Shown here piece by piece: positions 47,776 through 56,197 of a DNA stretch of 64,000 nt; the first letter of the stretch is position 1; each line of letters begins with the position of its first letter. The translations under genes and the position numbers were made by a program. The stretch comes from Komagataeibacter medellinensis NBRC 3288 (GTDB taxonomy: Bacteria > Pseudomonadota > Alphaproteobacteria > Acetobacterales > Acetobacteraceae), in contig NC_016027.1 of the NCBI RefSeq assembly GCF_000182745.2, positions 2,324,001 to 2,388,000 on the forward strand, written 5' to 3'. The notes under the pieces are model-generated. The model saw nothing but the letters and a program-made list of their open reading frames with translations. It made no database searches and had not been told where the DNA came from.

Positions 47776-48163
47776 CGATCTGGTTGTCCGTTCCCTGCTG
47801 TTCCAGCTCGCATTCGATGCACACGAACCGCTTGCGGCCACCGAGTTCCTTCCAGCGGCGCACGCGGAACTGTTCCCACCGCAGCGAGCCGTCATTGCGG
47901 CGTGTGGTGCGGAAAATGGCGTGGGTGTTGGGGATGGCATCCGTCCAGCGCATGAAGATGCGATGGGTGACGGCGGGGCTGTCGGTCTGCATGGTGCCCC
48001 AGTAGGTCATGGCGCCGACTGCCTGCACATCGGCCCGGACCTTTGCCATGCCATCGAACGACGTGACGATGCCCGTTCCGGTCTGGTCGGGCATCTGGTT
48101 GCGGCGCGCGATCAGGACCGGCCAGCGCAGGCGGCCCACGCGGATGCGTTCGTCTTCAGGCAC
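47762..48163 (-). CDS. Head-tail joining protein
   Basis: This 133-residue protein (IRVGRLRWPVLIARRNQMPD, TYWGTMQTDSPAVTHRIFMR) matches phage head-tail stoppers of the gp9/FII/SPP1 gp16 type: RRNDGSLRWEQFRVRRWKE. It overlaps both neighbours by a few bases, as usual in this operon. Confidence 0.78.
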   Translation of the reverse strand: MPEDERIRVGRLRWPVLIARRNQMPDQTGTGIVTSFDGMAKVRADVQAVGAMTYWGTMQTDSPAVTHRIFMRWTDAIPNTHAIFRTTRRNDGSLRWEQFRVRRWKELGGRKRFVCIECELEQQGTDNQIDATE

Positions 48164-48800
48164 CGAACCAGACCAGGCGGTAGTTGAAGAGCATGGCCTC
48201 GGCCCAGTCGGGCATGGCCTCCATGGTCATGTCGCCCCGGTTTTCATAGATGTAGGCGGTGAGCATGGCGATCGCGAGCCTGATGTCAGCGGGGATCTGT
48301 TTGTGGGTGTCGCCATAGCCTGCGGTGAAAGTGACCAGCAGGTGACGGCCGCGTAGCAGGCCGAACGATCCGGTCATGGAAAACCGGGCTGGCTCGGACG
48401 CGACATCGAGCCAGTAGTCGGTGGGGGAGAGAGTTTCGGTCGCGCCTTCCGGGTCGATGACCTGAATGCCGCCAAAAGTCTGGAACGGGGCGCGCAGCAG
48501 GCGGTACGGCCGTGGGTGCATGGGTGGCCATGAATAGGCCAGCGGCAGGACCAGCAGGGGAGACGGTGTCATGGGCCATGCGTTGGCGATGGGCTGGTCA
48601 CCGATGGCCATGGTGTATTCTGTGGTGATGAGGGCGCGGCCGGTGAACTTTTCCACCCATGACGTTGCGGCACGGATGTAGGTGCGCAGCAGGTCGTCAT
48701 CATCATCGTGGTCGATACGCAGGTGCCGCTTCGCAAAGCCAAGGGAAATGGCCTTGCGTTGCGGTGGCGTCTTGACCCGCAGGACAAGCGTGGTGGGCAT
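48156..48800 (-). CDS. Head-tail connector (gp6-like)
   Basis: This 214-residue protein has the HK97 gp6/phiE125 gp8 pattern: AKRHLRIDHDDDDDLLRTYI, RAATSWVEKFTGRALITTEY, and C-terminal AIAMLTAYIYENRGDM. It attaches below the portal. Confidence 0.85.
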   Translation of the reverse strand: MPTTLVLRVKTPPQRKAISLGFAKRHLRIDHDDDDDLLRTYIRAATSWVEKFTGRALITTEYTMAIGDQPIANAWPMTPSPLLVLPLAYSWPPMHPRPYRLLRAPFQTFGGIQVIDPEGATETLSPTDYWLDVASEPARFSMTGSFGLLRGRHLLVTFTAGYGDTHKQIPADIRLAIAMLTAYIYENRGDMTMEAMPDWAEAMLFNYRLVWFGA

Positions 48801-49102
48801 CAGGCGCGGGCGCGCTTGGGGCTGGTGGGTTCAGCGAGCCCCTGCATGACGAAATCGCGCAGGCGCCGCTCCTGCCTGATGCCATCGAGCTGGATCTGCA
48901 GGCGACGTTCGTCGTCTTCCTTTTCTTCCTTTGTGGGCTTGTAAGGGATGGCCCAGCCCTTGCGCCTGAGTTCGTCCACGGTGCTTTCCTTGAAGCAGGC
49001 GACCTGCCCCTTTTGATAACCACGCCACCAGCGGGTCAGGCGCACGGGAACGCGGGGTGTATCTTCCTGCTGGGCGATGGTTGTCGCGCGACGGAAATTC
49101 AT
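48800..49102 (-). CDS. Phage hypothetical protein
   Basis: This 100-residue charged helical protein (KEEKEDDERRLQIQLDGIRQ) lies between capsid and connector genes and shares one base with the connector. It may be a head accessory protein. No family recognised. Confidence 0.65.
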   Translation of the reverse strand: MNFRRATTIAQQEDTPRVPVRLTRWWRGYQKGQVACFKESTVDELRRKGWAIPYKPTKEEKEDDERRLQIQLDGIRQERRLRDFVMQGLAEPTSPKRARA

Positions 49103-49143
49103 GATCGGGTGTTCCTGTCAGGAATGGAAAGGGATGGGCAGCG

Positions 49144-50682
49144 TCAGCTGCCCGTTGTGCCGGTCGTGCCCGAGTTGCTGCTGCCCGACGTGGTCGTACC
49201 ACTGGTCGGGTTGGCGCTCTGTGCGGCCGAGCCGGATGTGTTGAGCGCCTGGGTGGTGTAGGGCGCGCCAGCAGACATGCCGGTCCAGCCACCGGGTATC
49301 CACGCATCCACGTCCGCCACGGCGATGGACTGGAGATGGCGGGTCTGGATGTCGTGTTCGCGGATGATGCGGAAGATGGTCTGGTCACGCTGGAAGGCGG
49401 AAACCATCACGCCATCGGTGCCGGCATAGGCACCTTCATACGAAACCTCGATATCGGCAGTGTAGGCATCACCGATCAGGATGTCCGCCATATCGACAAA
49501 GAAGATATAGGAGCCCTTGCCATCGGCCTGCAGGTTCGTGGGCAGCTGGGTGGTGGTGTAATAATCGTAGCCGGACAGCTTCCCCGTGTTCATTTCATCA
49601 CGGAAGAAGTAGCCGCCGACTTCGTTCGTCAGGCCCTTGAGGAAGGCTTCCACCGCCGGGTGGAAAATCCACACGGGCGTGATCATGCGGCTGTTGCCGT
49701 TTTTCAGAGTCAGTTCACATGCCTGGAGCGTATTGATCGCGCCGGTCAGGGTTGCCGCACCGCCCGCGATAACGGAACCGCCCATGTTCAGGATGCCGAT
49801 CGGGTCTTTCAGCGTGCCGGCACCCAGAAGGAATGCCAGATCCTCGCGGCGCGAGGCCGATGCAATCAGGTCATCGCGGACGATCTGGTCCACCGACATG
49901 GCTGCACGGCGGATAAGATCGTTCGATACCGGGACCATGGTGGTCAGTTTCTTGGCATTGAACTGCAGGTCGTCGAAGGTTTCCTGGCTGATGCCGATGT
50001 CATCCAGTTCGTCCTGGTAGCCGGACGTGGCGCCGCCGGCCAGGCGGGGCATGGTCAGGTTACCGGTTGCCATGTCGATGGTGCGGGCGCCGGCGCGGCG
50101 CACGACGGTGGCGGCACGGAGCAGCTCGATCAGGTCGGCCACGAACTGCTGGGGCACGAGCGCGCCGCCGGTGGTCTGGCCACCGGCAGCGAGGGCACGC
50201 TCGACATCGGTGTTGCCAAGGCCTTCCTTGGCGTATTTGAGCGCGCTCTGGAAACCGTATTTCTTGGCATGGCCAACGGTCAGCATGTAGTGGATGAACT
50301 GGCCGCCGGCTGCCAGTTTCTGCTTGAAGGGCACGCCGATGATGGTGCGGGTAACGCCGCCAGACATGCCGGCCTCCTGCTGCAGGTCCGGGTTTTCGGG
50401 ATCAGTTGCCGCCTGGGCGTCGAGGTTGAGGACTTCCTCCACGCGGCCGATACGGGTGTCGAGACCCGCAATGGTGCGCTCAAGCGCGGTGATGGCGTCG
50501 TTATCGGCCTTGTCTTCGGTCTGGGCGGTTTCGGGATCGACCGGGCTGCCATCCTCGGCAGCCTTGACGCGGGCGATGGCGCGTTCTTCCAGCCGTGCTA
50601 CGGTATTGCGGTAATCATCCGCCGCCTTCTTGCGCTGGCGGCGGAGTTCCTTGAGGGATTCGAGATTGATTGGTGCGGGCAT
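49144..50682 (-). CDS. HK97-type major capsid protein
   Basis: This 512-residue capsid precursor has an N-terminal coiled-coil delta domain (about 1-105), which the protease probably removes, then the HK97 fold: GGALVPQQFVADLIELLRAA, MVPVSNDLIRRAAMSVDQIV, FRDEMNTGKLSGYDYYTTTQ. The last ~35 residues form an unusual Ser/Thr/Gly tail (QSANPTSGTTTSGSSNSGTT). The protease lies directly upstream. Confidence 0.93.
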   Translation of the reverse strand: MPAPINLESLKELRRQRKKAADDYRNTVARLEERAIARVKAAEDGSPVDPETAQTEDKADNDAITALERTIAGLDTRIGRVEEVLNLDAQAATDPENPDLQQEAGMSGGVTRTIIGVPFKQKLAAGGQFIHYMLTVGHAKKYGFQSALKYAKEGLGNTDVERALAAGGQTTGGALVPQQFVADLIELLRAATVVRRAGARTIDMATGNLTMPRLAGGATSGYQDELDDIGISQETFDDLQFNAKKLTTMVPVSNDLIRRAAMSVDQIVRDDLIASASRREDLAFLLGAGTLKDPIGILNMGGSVIAGGAATLTGAINTLQACELTLKNGNSRMITPVWIFHPAVEAFLKGLTNEVGGYFFRDEMNTGKLSGYDYYTTTQLPTNLQADGKGSYIFFVDMADILIGDAYTADIEVSYEGAYAGTDGVMVSAFQRDQTIFRIIREHDIQTRHLQSIAVADVDAWIPGGWTGMSAGAPYTTQALNTSGSAAQSANPTSGTTTSGSSNSGTTGTTGS

Positions 50683-50723
50683 GTTCCGTCCTCTTGAGGG
50701 CGCGCCCGCACCCGTAGGGAAGA

Positions 50724-51422
50724 TCAGGCCGGGAGCGCGAACCGTCTTGCCCGCGTAGCACGCAGGTGCGCATGCGCTACGGCGATACTGGTCGGGACTG
50801 GCTGTGTTCCGGGATTTTCAAGGCTTTTCCCCCCGGCATCCGGCGCGGTGGCAGTGGGCGCGAGCAGGGCTTCGGGGTTGGCCGGCACGCTGACCACGGA
50901 GAACTCGGTCAGTTCCTGCCGTTTGAAATCGATGCCGGGGAACCAGCTGTCGCCGTCACGTTCCTCGTCTTCCGTGAAATCCCATTCCAGAGGGCGGAAG
51001 CCGACACTGGTGGCGCGGATGAAGCCGGTCACGCCGGAGCGGAAGGCATAATCGGCCCAGGGACCGACAATGGGCATGTCACTGGGCTGGAACTGCACGG
51101 TGGCGTCCAGGCCGTTACCGGCGCGGGAGATATCGATTGCCTTGCCGATGACCAGGTCATGGTCGTGGCCCCACAGCACGACGGGGTTCTGCAGGTAGGA
51201 TTTCAGATCCCAGCCATCGGCGGAGATGACATCCTGCATGCGGTCCACGGCATCGGTAGTGATGGTGTAGCGCAGCTGGCGGGTGGTATCGGCATCTTCC
51301 GCCACATCCAGCTTCGTGATGAAGGAGCGCACGACGCGCAGGTCGGGCAGGCGGGACGTGCCGCCGCGCTCGCGGCATTCCCATGCCATCTTGGCGAAAC
51401 GGGCGGGGGAGACGGTACGCAT
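50724..51422 (-). CDS. HK97-family prohead protease
   Basis: This 232-residue serine protease shows the histidine motif PVVLWGHDHDLVIGKA and the serine motif LTEFSVVSVPANPEALL. It matures the capsid shell by cutting the delta domain. It lies between portal and capsid genes as in HK97. Confidence 0.92.
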   Translation of the reverse strand: MRTVSPARFAKMAWECRERGGTSRLPDLRVVRSFITKLDVAEDADTTRQLRYTITTDAVDRMQDVISADGWDLKSYLQNPVVLWGHDHDLVIGKAIDISRAGNGLDATVQFQPSDMPIVGPWADYAFRSGVTGFIRATSVGFRPLEWDFTEDEERDGDSWFPGIDFKRQELTEFSVVSVPANPEALLAPTATAPDAGGKSLENPGTQPVPTSIAVAHAHLRATRARRFALPA

Positions 51423-51424
51423 GG

Positions 51425-52744
51425 TCAGTTGTCCTCTGGTGCGGGGGCTGTCTGGGGTGTGACTTCGGGGGCGGTGTCGCCCGGTGCGCCGGTCGGTGGC
51501 GGGGAGGGCGGCTTGATGTCGCCGGTATTGAGCGGGAAACGGTGGATGTCGCCGCCATCAATCGGGGGCAGGCCTTCGCGGGCGCGGGCTTCATTGACCG
51601 ACAGGATGCCGGTCTGGGTGCCGATGCTGTAGGCTTCATACCGGGCTTTCTGGTTGCCGCGCAGCAGGCTGTCGAAATCGAAATACAGTTCGATGCCGGC
51701 GGCGATGTCATCCTCGAACAGAAGGCGTTCGCTGCCCATCTGTTCGATCTCGGTCGCTACCGGCTGGAGCGTATCATTGATATAGGCCTGTTCTTCGTTC
51801 TCGATGTCGGAGAACGTGCCGCCGACCAGATGCTGCACCTTGTGGGGTGGCACGCGGAAGATGCGGCAGATTTCCTCGACCGAGAACCGGCGGGACTCCA
51901 GGAACTGGGCTTCCTCATTGGTCAGGGTCATGCGCTCGTATGTCATGCCGGAGCCCAGCACCATTGGCTTGCTGGAGTTTTCCACGCCCTGGTAATGGTT
52001 GGCGACTTCATTGGCGATCTGGACCGCGCCTTCGGGTGAGAGGGGTTTGTCCGTGGAGAGCACGCCGCCGGTCTGGTTGCCCTGGCGGAACAGGATGGCG
52101 GCATGGCGCTGGGCGGCGATGGCAACGCCCATGACATCCTGCGCATAGGCGATGGGGGACAGGCCGACATATCCGCCATCCACCATCATGTCGCGGAAGT
52201 GGAGGATGTTTTCCTGATACCACAGCTGTCCCTGTCCGATCATGGGATGGGAGAAGCGGTAGAAGACGCGGCCCGTATCGGAGATGACGGGCGTGGTGAC
52301 ATCGGGCGAGAGCGGGATCAGGGATGTGGGCTCGCCACCATAGTTGCGCAGGATGGCGGCGTAGGCGTTGCCGCGCAGCTTGAGTGAGGTGGACAGATAG
52401 CGCCAGAACTGGCTGCGGGTCTGCCATGGGTTGGGTTTACGCAGGACCGTGAGCAACGGGTGGTCGGTGACGGCTGTGTAGCCACGATTGCCCGGCAGCT
52501 TGCGGCGCATGGTGAGCGACAGCTTGCCGATGTCTTGGCTGATGCAGTTGACGCAGCCGTAAACGGCCGAGGCCTGCAACGCGGTAAACGGGGTAACAGG
52601 CGTGCCGGTGCTGGCGGGGTAGCCGCCAAATGCCGCGAACATGCCCAGGCTGGGGATGGTTGTGGTGCCGACATCCTTGTTCACCGGCGCGGGCTTGCGT
52701 TCGGGGAAGGACAGTTTCGGTTCACGGCGGATAGCAGGAGGCAT
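51425..52744 (-). CDS. HK97-family portal protein
   Basis: This 439-residue protein forms the dodecameric DNA gate. Typical segments are ALQASAVYGCVNCISQDIGK, DHPLLTVLRKPNPWQTRSQF and FSVEEICRIFRVPPHKVQHL, then LSVNEARAREGLPPIDGGD. The gene ends 2 bp before the protease start. Confidence 0.93.
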   Translation of the reverse strand: MPPAIRREPKLSFPERKPAPVNKDVGTTTIPSLGMFAAFGGYPASTGTPVTPFTALQASAVYGCVNCISQDIGKLSLTMRRKLPGNRGYTAVTDHPLLTVLRKPNPWQTRSQFWRYLSTSLKLRGNAYAAILRNYGGEPTSLIPLSPDVTTPVISDTGRVFYRFSHPMIGQGQLWYQENILHFRDMMVDGGYVGLSPIAYAQDVMGVAIAAQRHAAILFRQGNQTGGVLSTDKPLSPEGAVQIANEVANHYQGVENSSKPMVLGSGMTYERMTLTNEEAQFLESRRFSVEEICRIFRVPPHKVQHLVGGTFSDIENEEQAYINDTLQPVATEIEQMGSERLLFEDDIAAGIELYFDFDSLLRGNQKARYEAYSIGTQTGILSVNEARAREGLPPIDGGDIHRFPLNTGDIKPPSPPPTGAPGDTAPEVTPQTAPAPEDN

Positions 52745-52750
52745 GTGCAG

Positions 52751-54388
52751 TCACCCTATGACGAGGATGCCGTTGATGTTCTGGACACCGACCGGCTTTT
52801 CAGGAGGTTTGAGGGTGGCGCCACCGTAGGCCATGATCGCGGCGACGATGCCATCGATCTTGCCCGATGCGCCTGTCTCGGCCGATTTGTCAGGCTTTAT
52901 GTTCCCGGCGGGGTCGGATGTGACGGAGATGTTGCGGGCCATCCATGATGCGACGGGGTTGCCGCCGTGCTGCATCTTGTGGCCGATGACCAGGCGCTCG
53001 AAGCCCTTGCAGGCTGGTGACATGGAGAGAAAACCCTGCCGGAAGTATTCAATGGGCAGGCCGTCGGTATCCTTGAGGCGGTTGGGCATGTCGCCAGTGT
53101 TGAAGGGATCGATGCCGATCCATTCCGGCTGGAACATCTTGGCATCTTCATTGACCTGGTGGCGGATGAAGGCGTTATCGACCACGGCGCCGGGGAGCAG
53201 GGTCAGGGCGCCGCTATCGGCAAAAGACTGGAAGCGGGCGCGACGGCCGGCAGGCTGATCGAGCAGGGACTGCTTTGGCAGCCAGAAGCGCCAGATGAAG
53301 ATGTAATCGCCATCAGGATTGTCATCGAAGGGCGGGAAGCACCAGCATAGGGCGCTCCAGTCGCGCGCCTGGGACAGATCGATGCCGCCGAAACAGCGGC
53401 GGCCGCGCACATGGGCCGGAAGATCCTGCCACCCGATGGGACCGGCGCAGGCCTTCCATTCAATGACCGGCAGCCAGCGGGTGACCTGTTCGGTCCACTG
53501 GTTGAGGTGGAAGCGGCGGAAGTCGTTTTCGGCGCGTGGGGAGCGGGCGGCCTTGGCGGCTTCCTCGCGCATGTAATCGGGTTTGACCGAGATGCCGTAA
53601 TTCGGGTTGGCCTTGCGCCAGGTCTCTTCCTTGGTCCAGTCGTCGTTCTCGCCCGCGGCGAAGATGACCGGCAGAATGGTGGGGTCCACCACATCGCCCG
53701 CCAGCAGCTCCATGGCCAGTTCGTGCTGTTCCCAGGCGTAGCCCACGCCATTGATGCCAGCCGTGGTGATGTAGATTTCCAGCGGCTGGCGACGGGCTGC
53801 AGTCCCTTTGTGCACGACATCGGCCAGCTCGCCATCACGCCATTCATGGACTTCATCGCCAATGGCAAAGGTGGGGGAGAAACCGTGCTTGCCGCGCGGG
53901 CCGGATGATAGTGGTTTGAACGACGATTGCAGGGCCGGACAGAAGATGGATTTTTTCAGGAGCTCTAGGCGGTTCGACAGGGCTTCATTCATGGACACCA
54001 TGACGGTGGCCTTGTTGAACACGATCTTGGCCTGGTCTTCATCCACGGCCATGGAATAGCCCTGGCCACCGAACTCCTGATCGACGAACATCAGGAGCAG
54101 TGCGAGGCCGGCGGCCAGTTCCGTCTTGCCGTTCTTGCGTGGAACCTCGATCCAGCCGGAGCGGTACAGGCGCGTTCCATCCTCGCGCTTCCAGCCGAAC
54201 AGGGGACGCACGATCCGGTCACGCTGCCAGTCCCGCAGATGAAATGGCTTGCCTGCCCATTCCCCTTCCGTGTGGCGCAGCATGGCGGGGAAGAACGCAC
54301 AGGCGCGCTGGGCTGCAGCCTCATCCCACCAGGCGCCGAACTTCTCGGCACCCCGTGGCATGGGCGGAATGGGGAGCTGCTGGTCCAT
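52751..54388 (-). CDS. Terminase large subunit
   Basis: This 545-residue packaging motor has the Walker A-like motif EVPRKNGKTELAAG (about 81-95), a Walker B-like FAIGDEVHEWRDG and the nuclease domain start RRCFGGIDLSQARDWSALCW. It belongs to the HK97/phage terminase-1 family. It overlaps the small subunit by 1 bp. Confidence 0.95.
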   Translation of the reverse strand: MDQQLPIPPMPRGAEKFGAWWDEAAAQRACAFFPAMLRHTEGEWAGKPFHLRDWQRDRIVRPLFGWKREDGTRLYRSGWIEVPRKNGKTELAAGLALLLMFVDQEFGGQGYSMAVDEDQAKIVFNKATVMVSMNEALSNRLELLKKSIFCPALQSSFKPLSSGPRGKHGFSPTFAIGDEVHEWRDGELADVVHKGTAARRQPLEIYITTAGINGVGYAWEQHELAMELLAGDVVDPTILPVIFAAGENDDWTKEETWRKANPNYGISVKPDYMREEAAKAARSPRAENDFRRFHLNQWTEQVTRWLPVIEWKACAGPIGWQDLPAHVRGRRCFGGIDLSQARDWSALCWCFPPFDDNPDGDYIFIWRFWLPKQSLLDQPAGRRARFQSFADSGALTLLPGAVVDNAFIRHQVNEDAKMFQPEWIGIDPFNTGDMPNRLKDTDGLPIEYFRQGFLSMSPACKGFERLVIGHKMQHGGNPVASWMARNISVTSDPAGNIKPDKSAETGASGKIDGIVAAIMAYGGATLKPPEKPVGVQNINGILVIG

Positions 54389-54957
54389 CAGTGCCGTGTG
54401 GCCGGCTGATTGAAGAAGTCGAGCGGATCAGATGGAACCGCAGGCGCATCGGGCATCCCCGTGCCCGTTGACTGGTCCGCATTGTTTTGCGCCCCTGCCA
54501 GCGGCAAGGAGGACTGTGTGCCGGCAGCCATGCGGGCAAGGATCTGCTGTCGTGATGCTGGCGTCAGACCGAAGCGGTCCTCCAGATCCTGCAGCCGCTT
54601 GGTCAGGCGTTCCTGCACCATGAAGTATGGCGAGATCCGCTGCATGGTGCCGTGGTTGCTTTCAGTGACATACACATGCCCCTGCTTGTCCAGCGCTGCC
54701 GTGACCTTCACGTAATCGGCCAGTGTTTCGCAATACCGCGCCAATGCGTTGCGATCGGACGTGCGCACGATCCGGCTGTCTGACAGCCATCCTGCGACCT
54801 CAACCCAATACTTGCGACCTTTTGCGCGCATGTGTTTGGGCGCGTCGATGCCGGCAACAGGAAGGGCATCGAGATTGATAGTTTTTCGGGCGCGTTTGCC
54901 GGGATTTCCCCGCGCTTCATTGATCGCGTCCGGTGTGGGTTTGCGTCCCCGGATCAT
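54388..54957 (-). CDS. Terminase small subunit, P27 family
   Basis: This 189-residue protein begins MIRGRKPTPDAINEARGNPG, the P27 signature; KYWVEVAGWLSDSRIVRTSD and ALARYCETLADYVKV follow. It recognises phage DNA to start packaging. The start at 54957 is four codons inside the longest frame. Confidence 0.9.
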   Translation of the reverse strand: MIRGRKPTPDAINEARGNPGKRARKTINLDALPVAGIDAPKHMRAKGRKYWVEVAGWLSDSRIVRTSDRNALARYCETLADYVKVTAALDKQGHVYVTESNHGTMQRISPYFMVQERLTKRLQDLEDRFGLTPASRQQILARMAAGTQSSLPLAGAQNNADQSTGTGMPDAPAVPSDPLDFFNQPATRH

Positions 54958-54977
54958 GTCTGTCTCCAAAAAAAAGT

Positions 54978-55616
54978 TCAGGAATTTCGCGGCGGTGAGA
55001 GTTTTGAGGGGGTGCGGTCCACGCTTTTTTGGTCTGTGGTTTTGACCCCCCCTATCCCTGCGGGTGATCCAGGCAGGGAGCGGGATGGTTCTGGCTGGAC
55101 GGGATCGGCATCGAAGTCAGGGATGGGCAGGCCGGCGTCGCGCAGCTGGCGGTGCAGGCGGGTGATGGCGGCGCGCTTGGCACGGTATTCGCTGCGCGCC
55201 TGTTCGTATGTCAGGCGCGCTTCCTCCAGCCGGGTCAGCGCGGACTGGGTGCGGACGTTTGCCTGCTGTGCGACCAGACGGGCTGCGTCCAGTTCGGCTG
55301 TCAGCTGGTCCAGACGTTCGTCGCGCTGCGCCTGGGCGGTTGCTGCGTCGCGTGGGTCCATGCTGCTGGTGGTCATGAGCTTCCTCTGTGCAAGATCGGG
55401 ACGGAGACGGTCAGGCGTGATGCCGAGCAGGCGGGAGACGGTCTCGACATGATGGGTGGGCACGCGCTTCCACTGGCTGACAGCCTGCGGCGTGACGTTG
55501 CAGGCAGCAGCGATGCGCGAGCAGTCGCCCCAGTGGCGGAACAGCCGCACGCCGCAGGGACGCCGCCAGAACGCCAGCGGGCCACGCTGGGGCATGATGT
55601 GTGCGGCCGTGCGCAT
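54978..55616 (-). CDS. Helix-turn-helix plus coiled-coil phage protein
   Basis: This 212-residue protein has a YdaS/Cro-like HTH in the first half (FRHWGDCSRIAAACNVTPQA, VSQWKRVPTHHVETVSRLLG) and a long coiled coil (about 90-160, ERLDQLTAELDAARLVAQQA). The TGATG junction with the HNH stop supports the start at 55616. It sits between HNH and terminase genes and may help packaging or regulate the late operon. Confidence 0.7.
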   Translation of the reverse strand: MRTAAHIMPQRGPLAFWRRPCGVRLFRHWGDCSRIAAACNVTPQAVSQWKRVPTHHVETVSRLLGITPDRLRPDLAQRKLMTTSSMDPRDAATAQAQRDERLDQLTAELDAARLVAQQANVRTQSALTRLEEARLTYEQARSEYRAKRAAITRLHRQLRDAGLPIPDFDADPVQPEPSRSLPGSPAGIGGVKTTDQKSVDRTPSKLSPPRNS

Positions 55617-55918
55617 CAGTAAGTCCTGCCGCCTTCACGGCGCGTCTTGCGGGAATGACATTCCTTGGTCAGGGCCTGCCAGTTGGCTTCATCCCAGAAC
55701 AGGTCGTAATCGCCGCGATGGGGCTGGATGTGATCGACCTCGGTCGCGGGGCGCTGGCATTCGGGATCACCGCACTGGCAGACGGGGTGCTCCAGAAGGA
55801 ACTGGCGGCGCGCACGCTGCCAGCGGCGGCCATAGCCACGGGCGGACGCGGAGCCACGCTGGCTCTCACGCGATGCCTGCAGGTGAGCATGCGGGCGGAA
55901 TGTGGTGACTGGGGACAT
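55616..55918 (-). CDS. HNH endonuclease
   Basis: This 100-residue HNH nuclease has C-x-C...C zinc ligands (VCQCGDPECQRP), the catalytic DH pair (ATEVDHIQPHRGDYD) and NWQALTKECHSRKTRREGG. HNH proteins next to terminase genes support cos cleavage and packaging in HK97-like phages. It is the first gene after the repeat array. Confidence 0.9.
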   Translation of the reverse strand: MSPVTTFRPHAHLQASRESQRGSASARGYGRRWQRARRQFLLEHPVCQCGDPECQRPATEVDHIQPHRGDYDLFWDEANWQALTKECHSRKTRREGGRTY

Positions 55919-55949
55919 GCTGGCCTCGACATTGTGACGGCAAACTGCC

Positions 55950-56172
55950 GGTTACATGGAGGTTACAAGCGCGGTTACAGCATAAATCCTTATATATCAG
56001 TATATTATAAGGATATGTAACTTAGTAACCTATGTAACCGATATTTTGAGTGCAAACAGGCGCAATGCTTCCCATGCGCCTTTACAAAGGAAAAACGCGG
56101 TTACAGCGGTTACATGGTTACAACGCTGTTATTGCTACATTTTCCGGTTACATGCCGGTTACGACTGGTTAC
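55950..56172. repeat. GGTTAC iteron-like array, candidate phage origin
   Basis: Twelve GGTTAC(A) copies lie in 223 bp. Nine are forward (starts 55950, 55961, 55973, 56099, 56108, 56116, 56146, 56157, 56167) and three inverted (56016 partial, 56025, 56033). In the middle is an AT-rich palindrome, ATCCTTATA/TATAAGGAT (55986-56014). The array lies between the helicase stop and the HNH start. It may be a replication origin or a late-promoter control region. Confidence 0.75.
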
Positions 56173-56197
56173 GTGAACCAGTAATGGGCGCGCGTTG

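Noticed and set aside
49336-50697. 453-residue plus-strand frame opposite the capsid gene
   Set aside because: Shadow of the capsid coding strand; no family pattern.
55950-56172. CRISPR array from short GGTTAC repeats
   Set aside because: Repeats are 6-7 bp, in both orientations, with irregular spacing and no spacers.
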